A DNA stretch of 64,000 nucleotides from [Clostridium] scindens (lineage in GTDB: Bacteria; Bacillota; Clostridia; Lachnospirales; Lachnospiraceae), in NCBI RefSeq assembly GCF_019597925.1, contig NZ_CP080442.1, positions 1,592,001 through 1,656,000 on the forward strand, in the 5' to 3' direction. This document shows positions 57,841-64,000 of the stretch, piece after piece. A model generated the notes under the pieces. The model was given only the letters and a program-made list of their open reading frames with translations, searched no databases and had not been told where the DNA came from. Made by a program: the position numbers and the translations under genes. The number at the start of each line of letters is the position of its first letter. Position 1 is the first letter of the stretch.

Positions 57841-60015
57841 ATGACTGAGGACAGCAGGACAATTAGCCGCTTAAGACGAATGATCCATAAGGTGCTGATC
57901 GTAGCGATTGCTCTGACAGCCATGCAGGTACTGCCAATACAGGCGCAGGAGAGCAGGACTATCAAGGTGGGCTGTATCGACATCGAAGACTTTCTGGTTG
58001 TGGACCAGGATGGGAATGTCAGCGGCTATGCATCCGAGTATCTAGAGAAAATATCAAAGCATACAGGCTGGACATACGAATATGTAAACGGTTCTTGGGC
58101 AGAATGCCTGAGTTGGCTGAAGGAGGGAAAGATCGACCTTCTGATGCCTGCGGAATATTCAGAGGAACGGGCAAAAGATTATCTGTTTAGCCAGGATTAC
58201 TGCTGCATGGATTATGCAGCCTTAATAGGGCGCAAAAACAATGACAAGATTTATTATGAGGACTTCGAGAATTTTGATGGCATGACGGTGGGAATAATTG
58301 AAGGCAATTATCTGAACGATGTATTTGACCAGTATGCAGCAAAGCATGATTTTGCGGTAAATAAGAAGTCGTATGCGAACAGCGAGTCCCTTGAAGCAGC
58401 ATTAGAAGAAGGAGAAGTAGATGCTATCATCAATGGCAATATGAATTATTATGATACGCAGAAGCTTCTGGCTAAGATCGATTATATGCCAGCGTATTTT
58501 ATTACCTCCGTAAACCAGCCGGATCTGATGGAGGAATTAGATCGCGCCCAGTATCTGATCCATCTGGAAAACCCCTATTATGCTGCGCAGCTGCATGAAA
58601 AATATTATGGGGAGATTGAAAGGCAGGCCGTGGGATTCACCAGGGAGGAAGCCGAGTATATCGAAAATGCGGATGAAGTGAAGGTGCTGTGCAAGGCAGA
58701 CAACTATACCTTATCCTGGAAGGATAAAGAGACGGGAGAAATGAAGGGAATATACCCTGATTTTATCAAGCTGCTGGAAAAGAAAAGCGGAATGAGATTT
58801 AAGATCAGCGGCTATGGACCTCAGAGAAGCGCATTCCAGCTGCTTGAGGCTGGCAAGGCAGATGTCCTTCTGGATGCGGTATCCGCATCTTCCTTAAAGA
58901 ATAAAGGACGGCTGGCGCTGTCGGATAGTTTTTATGATATGCCATATGTAGTGCTGGCCTATAAAGGAGCGGATAACCTGCAAGGGAAGCATTTGAAGGC
59001 CGCACTGCCGATGCAGGAGGAAAACACAGAGGCATGGATTGAAAAGGAATATCCGGACTGGGATGTGAAGTTCTATGATTCCTGGGAGGGGTGCGTCAAG
59101 GCGCTTAAAAAGGGACAGGTCGACATCGTACCGGTCAATACTGCCGCATGGCAGACGCTGTACGTATTCCGGGATGAGACAGAACTGATGAATATCACGA
59201 CGTCATCATTCCAGGTACCGCTATGCGTGGCAATGTCCGAAGAGAATCCGGAACCATTGATTTCCGTGATGAACAAGCTGATACTGAAACTAGATTCGGA
59301 GGAAGTATCGGAATGTATATTGGAGAATACGCTTCGCGGCGCGCAGAAGGTGACCTTTAAGGAACTAGTGCGGCAATATCCTGTCCAGATGATTGTGATT
59401 GGAATATTTATTGCTGTCCTGGTGGCGCTTTTTATCGGGCTGGCCTATATTTATCGCCTGAAAGCCCGCCAGAACCGAGCCTTGGAAGAGAAGAACGCGC
59501 AGTTGGAAGAAGCGCATAGGCTTGAGAAAGAACTGACGCATAAGATGGAAATTGATAAGTTGACAGGCCTGTTTGATAAGATCACGGCTGAAAATAGCTG
59601 TCGGAAATACCTTGTGGAAGGAGGAACCGGCGTTTTACTGATCTTTGATATTGATAATTTCAAAAAGGTGAATGACTGTTGCGGACATTCGAAAGGAGAT
59701 GATATTCTCCGGAATGTGGGAAAGATCCTTCGTCTGTTCTGCCGTTCGGATGATATTGCGGGGCGGGTAGGAGGAGACGAATTTCTGGTATTCCTCAAAG
59801 AGATGAAAGACAGGGAGACGGTAAGACAAAGACTGGAAGTATTAAAAGGGCAGATAAGAGAACTTGGAAAAAGCAGGGAAGTTGACATCAGCTGCAGTAT
59901 CGGAGTAGCGTTTGCGCCGGAAGATGGCGGAGATTTTGACAGCCTGTTTAATTCTGCCGACCAGGCTATGTATAAGGCAAAAGGCCAGGGCAAGGACTGC
60001 TATAAATTCTATTGA
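57841..60015 (+). CDS. Diguanylate cyclase with two extracellular binding-protein domains
   Basis: 724 residues. A signal-anchor (about 14-36) is followed by two solute-binding (SBP_bac_3-like) domains: about 38-265 (SRTIKVGCIDIEDFLVVDQD) and 275-500 (YPDFIKLLEKKSGMRFKISG). A transmembrane helix at about 515-538 and a coiled coil lead to a GGDEF domain (about 560-724): IDKLTGLFDK, FDIDNFKKVNDCCGHSKGDD and GRVGGDEFLVFL. An RSDD five residues before GGDEF is the inhibitory I-site, so c-di-GMP feedback is expected. Ligands such as amino acids outside the cell probably control c-di-GMP synthesis. It is closely similar in design to the kinase at 61.5 kb. Confidence 0.92.
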   Translation: MTEDSRTISRLRRMIHKVLIVAIALTAMQVLPIQAQESRTIKVGCIDIEDFLVVDQDGNVSGYASEYLEKISKHTGWTYEYVNGSWAECLSWLKEGKIDLLMPAEYSEERAKDYLFSQDYCCMDYAALIGRKNNDKIYYEDFENFDGMTVGIIEGNYLNDVFDQYAAKHDFAVNKKSYANSESLEAALEEGEVDAIINGNMNYYDTQKLLAKIDYMPAYFITSVNQPDLMEELDRAQYLIHLENPYYAAQLHEKYYGEIERQAVGFTREEAEYIENADEVKVLCKADNYTLSWKDKETGEMKGIYPDFIKLLEKKSGMRFKISGYGPQRSAFQLLEAGKADVLLDAVSASSLKNKGRLALSDSFYDMPYVVLAYKGADNLQGKHLKAALPMQEENTEAWIEKEYPDWDVKFYDSWEGCVKALKKGQVDIVPVNTAAWQTLYVFRDETELMNITTSSFQVPLCVAMSEENPEPLISVMNKLILKLDSEEVSECILENTLRGAQKVTFKELVRQYPVQMIVIGIFIAVLVALFIGLAYIYRLKARQNRALEEKNAQLEEAHRLEKELTHKMEIDKLTGLFDKITAENSCRKYLVEGGTGVLLIFDIDNFKKVNDCCGHSKGDDILRNVGKILRLFCRSDDIAGRVGGDEFLVFLKEMKDRETVRQRLEVLKGQIRELGKSREVDISCSIGVAFAPEDGGDFDSLFNSADQAMYKAKGQGKDCYKFY

Positions 60016-60085
60016 CACAGGGATATGATGGACTTGGCGGATAACAATATGCGAGTAATCCGGCTGCGTGTGCGCCAGCCGCTTG

Positions 60086-60124
60086 AAAGGACAGACTTCT
60101 GCATTTGCAGGGGCTGTCCTTTTT
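60086..60124 (+). terminator. Intrinsic terminator
   Basis: AAAGGACAG and CTGTCCTTT with an inner CTGCA/TGCAG stem, followed by TTTTTG. It ends the diguanylate cyclase transcript. Confidence 0.88.
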
Positions 60125-60161
60125 GCGTGCAGGAAAATAAAGGAGATTACAAAGACAAGGC

Positions 60162-60190
60162 TTGACATAGAAATCTTACAAGTGTAATAT
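60162..60190 (+). promoter_or_regulatory. Promoter of the lipoprotein gene
   Basis: TTGACA, 17-base spacer, TAATAT; 38 bases before the start codon and overlapped by the BlaI-like sites. Confidence 0.8.
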
Positions 60191-60213
60191 TAACAAAAGA
60201 TTACATTTGTAAG
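60175..60213 (+). promoter_or_regulatory. Two BlaI/MecI-like operator dyads
   Basis: Two TACA-N2-TGTA dyads lie at 60177-60186 (CTTACAAGTGTAAT, 60175-60188) and 60202-60211 (ATTACATTTGTAAG, 60200-60213), centres 25 bp apart, one over the -10 and one after the start. TACA-N2-TGTA is the core of BlaI/MecI sites in staphylococci and bacilli. No blaI/blaR1 pair is in the window. Confidence 0.65.
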
Positions 60214-60228
60214 AAAAGGGGACGGAAG

Positions 60229-61404
60229 ATGAAAAAAACGATTTTGGTTATTGCATTCTTACTGCTTGCCGCGGCAGGCTGCGCTGGCAAAAACACGAAG
60301 GATGGTTCAAAGGAGCATGCAGATAGGAAGTCGGTTGAAATTGCAAAGAGTTACCAGGATATATATGAGAAAGCCTGCAAGGATGGAACGTTAGAGGATC
60401 TGGCTACTATCCGCCAAATCGTAGAACGTCTGGGGGAGGATGGACTTGTGGCAGTGGACGCTGAGAATCAGGTTGATATGGAAAACGCGGCGCAGGCGGA
60501 AGCGTTCTGCAAAAGAGCCGGCGAAGGAAAGGAGGCTGTCCAGACGATCATCGCCGTGAAGGATGATGGAGGATTTATGCGGTATGACCTGGAGGCTTCG
60601 GAGGGAACGTTAAAAGTGAGGCAGGGGTATGTCGCATGGAGCAATGGCGAGCCAGTGGAAAAGGAGACGGATGAATATCAGGCATATGCTTGGAACTACT
60701 CTGGGAAAGGGTACCTGTTTTTTGAAAAGTACCAGCCACCCGGGTATGATGGATTTTCAGGGCATACGGCTATAAGAGTGAAGCCCCTGGATCAGGACTG
60801 CCGGGAGTTGAACCAGAAGTATATCATGCCGGTGGGGTATCGGCTGAATAATATGTTTCTGGAGGACTGGAGCGAGAATGACTATGGCAATTTGAACTTC
60901 TATGACATCTTCGAGCCTATGTATCAGATGAAGTATGGAAAGAGGCTGGATGTGGAATTTGCCTTTACAGGAAAGACATACGATGTGCCGGAAGAAGAAT
61001 TCGAAAATGTCTTCCTGGCATTTTTTCAGATTGACCCTTCCGTGCTGCGGCAAAAGACCACCTATCAGGAAGGCAGTCATACTTACCAGTACAGGCCCAG
61101 AGGAATGTTTGACTTTGGCTCTACTCCGGATATTCCCTACCCGGAGGTGGTATCTTATGAAGAACAGGAAGATGGGACGATCAAACTCGTCGTGGACGCA
61201 GTATGGCCTGACCGGAATATGGAGAAGGCGTACAGCCATGAAGTTGTGGTACGTCCGCTTGATGGCGGCAGGTTCCAGTATGTTTCCAATCATGTAATTG
61301 ACTCCAAGGATAATGCTGATCCTGTCTGGTATAGGGAGAGACTGAGTGATGAAAAGTGGAAGGATTATTATGGGGGTAGATTTAACGGGAAATGTTGCTT
61401 ATGA
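60229..61404 (+). CDS. Lipoprotein of unknown function under a BlaI-like operator
   Basis: 391 residues. The signal peptide ends in a lipobox (LLAAAGCAGK) so Cys 17 should be lipidated and the protein held on the outer face of the membrane. The mature part is a mixed alpha/beta domain with aromatic-rich strands (YQAYAWNYSGKGYLFFEKYQ, PPGYDGFSGHTAIRVK) and no enzymatic motif I recognise; it may belong to a clostridial DUF family (DUF6070-like), which I cannot confirm. The promoter carries two BlaI/MecI-like dyads, suggesting induction by beta-lactams or cell-wall stress. Confidence 0.8.
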   Translation: MKKTILVIAFLLLAAAGCAGKNTKDGSKEHADRKSVEIAKSYQDIYEKACKDGTLEDLATIRQIVERLGEDGLVAVDAENQVDMENAAQAEAFCKRAGEGKEAVQTIIAVKDDGGFMRYDLEASEGTLKVRQGYVAWSNGEPVEKETDEYQAYAWNYSGKGYLFFEKYQPPGYDGFSGHTAIRVKPLDQDCRELNQKYIMPVGYRLNNMFLEDWSENDYGNLNFYDIFEPMYQMKYGKRLDVEFAFTGKTYDVPEEEFENVFLAFFQIDPSVLRQKTTYQEGSHTYQYRPRGMFDFGSTPDIPYPEVVSYEEQEDGTIKLVVDAVWPDRNMEKAYSHEVVVRPLDGGRFQYVSNHVIDSKDNADPVWYRERLSDEKWKDYYGGRFNGKCCL

Positions 61405-61553
61405 CGCGTATTATATATGTAATAAAGGGGAGCGGAGGAATAAAAATTATATCTAAAATAAATTTACGGTAATAGTATTATTTTTAAAAAGATTTTATGT
61501 TATACTGAATCCATGCGTTAGATATATAATAAAGTTACAAGGATGGATAAAGC

Positions 61554-64000
61554 ATGGCATATGGTAGATCAAATATAAAAAAGAATAGAAGAATACAAGA
61601 AAAATGCATGGCAGTCATAATGGCGTCTGTCATTTTTCTTTGCCTGTTTCTTTCACCGGCGGGAGATCGCCAGGTCGCGGCCTCGGAGGAGAGTGCGGAT
61701 AAGACAGGGCGCGTGGTCCGGGTCGGGGTTGTGGAAGCGCCAGGCCTAAGCGAGATAGACAAATATGGCAACCATACCGGGCTTATCATAGATTACTTGA
61801 ATGAAATTGCCAAGTATACAAACTGGGAGTACGAGTATATTGATGTAGGAGCAGAAGAATTGATTGGCGGATTCCTTGATGGGGAGTATGAACTGATGGG
61901 CGGCACCTATTATTCTCCTGAATTAGAACAATACTTTGCTTATCCGGATTACTCTATGGGAGGCGGCCGGGTGACGCTTCTATGTATGAAAGACAATGAC
62001 GAACTTAGAAGTTACGATCTTCAGTCCCTTAATGGCAAAGTAATAGGCGTCTATGAAAAAGCCGGAGATAAGATAGAACGGCTGAAGGAATATCTTAGGA
62101 TAAATGGGATTGACTGTACCTTAAAGTACTATACCAGCGCAGAGATGGAAAAGGAGAAGAATCTCTACGACTATCTGGAGAACGGGGATGTAGACCTTCT
62201 TATGGGGAATGACCTTGACTTGGATGACGAATTCAGGGTCGTGACATCTTTTGAAGCCCAGCCCTATTATATCGTCACTCAGCCTGGAAACGAAGAACTC
62301 CTGGACGGACTTAACATGGCTATGGAGAATATCCTGGTTGCGGATCCGAATTTTGCAGTAGAGAAATATGAAGACAATTATCCGGACCTTAAGACGGCGG
62401 ACATCCGTCTGGATAGCGAGGAACTGGATTATATAGCGAAGAAAAAAACGGTGTCGGTTGCTATTGTTAAAGACTGGCATCCGTTTTACTGCATTGATAA
62501 TACTGCCGATCATCATAAAGGCATGATTCCGGACTTCTTAAGCGAGATATCCGATTACACAGGATTGAAGTTTGAGTATGTATTTGCGGATTCCTATAAA
62601 GAAGCTTTAGAATTGCTGAAAAGTGGAAAAGCGGATATTATGGGGGGATTTCTGGATTCCAAGGAGGAGGCGTTCGCCGACGGAATGGCGTTGACCAAGT
62701 CCTATGTCAGCTTGAATAGTATTATTATAAAAAATAAGTCGGCTGACTATCCCGATTCCGGGCTGGTAGGCGGAATTCTGGAAGGGCGGACTATGCCCAA
62801 GGAAATACAGGCAGATAAAGTGCGTACTTTTGGAACATCCAGAGAAGGAATGCAGGCGGTCAACAACGGAGAGATAGATTTCTATTATGGACTGTCGGCG
62901 CATATGGATCAGGAGATGCAGAATCACCGCTATGTGAATCTTGTGCCAGTCACGAGAGTAAATAACAGCACGCAGATATCCTTTGCCATGAGACGTCCCG
63001 TGGATACGAAACTTTTTGTAATATTGAATAAGGCGATCGGAAACATATCTACCAAGACTACAAACACTATCCTGGATAAGAATCTGGTGTCTATGGGATA
63101 TACCCAGATGCCGCTGTCGGATCTGATATACGCGAATCCATTTGCGTCTATTGTGATTATCGTTTTGTTCTGCCTGATGATCCTGGCCGGGATCTTCATG
63201 ATTATGCGTTCAAAATGGAAGAATCGCATGATGCAGGCGGAACTGGAAAAGTCGGAGGTGAAAAGCCAGGCTAAAGGCGAATTCCTGTCAAAGATGAGTC
63301 ATGAAATCCGAACGCCGATGAATGCGATTGTGGGACTTGCGGATCTGGCGGAGATGGAGAAGGATGTGCCAGCCCCCGTCAGAGAGAGGCTTAGGAAAAT
63401 ACATTCATCTTCCAAGTATCTTCTGTCCTTGATTAATGATATTCTGGATATGTCAAAGATTGAGAATGGGAAGATGGAGATCAAGGCTGTGGACTTCTTG
63501 ATGGGAGACCTGCTGGATGAGATCGAAGAAATGGTGGAACACAAGGCACAGGAAAATAAGGTTGCATTCCGCCATAATGTGGATATCCAGCACTTCTGCC
63601 TGAAAGGCGATCCTCTCAGGCTTCGCCAAGTACTTTTGAACCTTCTGTCCAATGCGATCAAGTTTACGCCTGAAAATGGAATTGTAACCTTGACAATCAA
63701 GGAGCAGTCTTCTACCAGTGAAGAAGCAAGATATTATTTTTCTGTGGAAGATACCGGTATAGGGATTGCGCCTAAATTCCAGAATATAATATTCTCTTCT
63801 TTCGAGCAAGTGGGCACGAATATGGCGCAGAATGAGGGGACCGGGCTTGGACTGCCTATCAGCGACCAGATCGTACAGACTATGGGCGGAAAGATACAGG
63901 TTGAAAGCGTGCAGGGAGAAGGATCCAATTTTTATTTTACAATTGACTTGAAATTGGGCGAAGAAAAGGATATTGAGAAGAATCTTCAGGCGGAAGACAT
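61554..64000 (+). CDS. Binding-domain sensor histidine kinase (3' end outside window)
   Basis: At least 815 codons, open to the right edge. An N-terminal anchor (about 17-38) precedes two SBP_bac_3-like domains: one beginning VVRVGVVEAPGLSEIDKYGN and one beginning KKTVSVAIVKDWHPFYCIDN. A transmembrane helix lies near 525-545 (ASIVIIVLFCLMILAGIFMI). HisKA follows with FLSKMSHEIRTPMNAIVGLA, then the ATPase with RQVLLNLLSNAIKFTPENG, VEDTGIGIAPKFQNIIFSSF and GTGLGLPISDQIVQTMGGKI. Receiver domains may follow outside the window, as is common in this class. Its binding-domain architecture parallels the diguanylate cyclase at 57.8 kb. Confidence 0.9.
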   Translation, partial: MAYGRSNIKKNRRIQEKCMAVIMASVIFLCLFLSPAGDRQVAASEESADKTGRVVRVGVVEAPGLSEIDKYGNHTGLIIDYLNEIAKYTNWEYEYIDVGAEELIGGFLDGEYELMGGTYYSPELEQYFAYPDYSMGGGRVTLLCMKDNDELRSYDLQSLNGKVIGVYEKAGDKIERLKEYLRINGIDCTLKYYTSAEMEKEKNLYDYLENGDVDLLMGNDLDLDDEFRVVTSFEAQPYYIVTQPGNEELLDGLNMAMENILVADPNFAVEKYEDNYPDLKTADIRLDSEELDYIAKKKTVSVAIVKDWHPFYCIDNTADHHKGMIPDFLSEISDYTGLKFEYVFADSYKEALELLKSGKADIMGGFLDSKEEAFADGMALTKSYVSLNSIIIKNKSADYPDSGLVGGILEGRTMPKEIQADKVRTFGTSREGMQAVNNGEIDFYYGLSAHMDQEMQNHRYVNLVPVTRVNNSTQISFAMRRPVDTKLFVILNKAIGNISTKTTNTILDKNLVSMGYTQMPLSDLIYANPFASIVIIVLFCLMILAGIFMIMRSKWKNRMMQAELEKSEVKSQAKGEFLSKMSHEIRTPMNAIVGLADLAEMEKDVPAPVRERLRKIHSSSKYLLSLINDILDMSKIENGKMEIKAVDFLMGDLLDEIEEMVEHKAQENKVAFRHNVDIQHFCLKGDPLRLRQVLLNLLSNAIKFTPENGIVTLTIKEQSSTSEEARYYFSVEDTGIGIAPKFQNIIFSSFEQVGTNMAQNEGTGLGLPISDQIVQTMGGKIQVESVQGEGSNFYFTIDLKLGEEKDIEKNLQAED

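Noticed and set aside
60016..60080. Possible small ORF between the diguanylate cyclase and the lipoprotein
   Set aside because: No frame with a ribosome binding site; the segment leads straight into a terminator.

Overview
The window looks like chromosomal DNA of a low-to-mid GC, Gram-positive anaerobe of the Clostridia, most likely Lachnospiraceae (Clostridium scindens / Dorea / Blautia type). Reasons: strong AGGAGG-type ribosome binding sites, near-consensus sigma-A promoters, KTGD-type C-terminal surface anchors, InlB B-type and GLUG repeats in a giant exported protein, a DUF4474 protein, periplasmic-binding-domain sensor proteins and a high density of MATE exporters. The species cannot be settled from the sequence alone. 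I see no rRNA, tRNA, CRISPR array, integrase, transposase or phage gene.

Layout. 1-8.2 kb: surface-protein operon (end of one anchored protein, a 2126-aa repeat protein, two smaller exported proteins and a tiny peptide with both signal peptide and anchor). 8.4-11.6 kb: small AT-rich genes (SRPBCC, SdpI-like), an EamA exporter and a CDF cation exporter. 11.7-17.5 kb: a possible spore- or cell-surface locus in which three neighbouring proteins share one C-terminal helical module (core ILNAEGEK), followed by a frameshifted metallophosphoesterase and a DUF4474 protein with a Pro/Cys-rich tail. 17.6-25.7 kb: a frameshifted MATE gene, a chemoreceptor coupled to a hybrid histidine kinase, and a divergent regulator with two GntR-type winged helices. 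25.8-30.8 kb: TetR-MFS-ABC efflux operon. 30.9-35.3 kb: AraC-ClpP pair, small oxidoreductase-like genes, AraC/GyrI regulator, DUF1062 and nitroreductase-like proteins. 35.3-45.6 kb: MATE with leader peptide and attenuator, ABC-2 exporter with a double-MerR regulator, AraC/GyrI cluster, MarR/FUSC pair and a two-component system. 45.9-50.4 kb: complete oxidative pentose-phosphate operon (rpiA, pgl, gnd, zwf). 50.6-56.1 kb: a third MATE, a TetR-led membrane operon and a divergent MarR-MFS operon. 56.2-64 kb: guaB followed by a 31-codon chemoreceptor remnant, a binding-protein/GGDEF protein, a lipoprotein under a BlaI-like double operator, and a binding-domain histidine kinase cut by the window edge.

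How it works together. From 17 to 56 kb nearly every operon pairs an exporter with a local regulator: TetR with MFS/ABC, double MerR with ABC-2, MarR with FUSC, MarR with MFS. All three MATE genes have a good promoter followed by an intrinsic terminator before the start codon, which suggests attenuation as a shared control; one leader encodes a 31-aa peptide with an excellent ribosome binding site.

Points most worth checking: the three MATE leaders; the three-gene ILNAEGEK locus; a 21-bp element found before both the double-MerR gene and its neighbouring ABC operon; the AraC-ClpP translational coupling; the BlaI-like operators at 60.2 kb; and three single-base homopolymer indels that break a phosphoesterase, a MATE gene and gnd and could be assembly errors.
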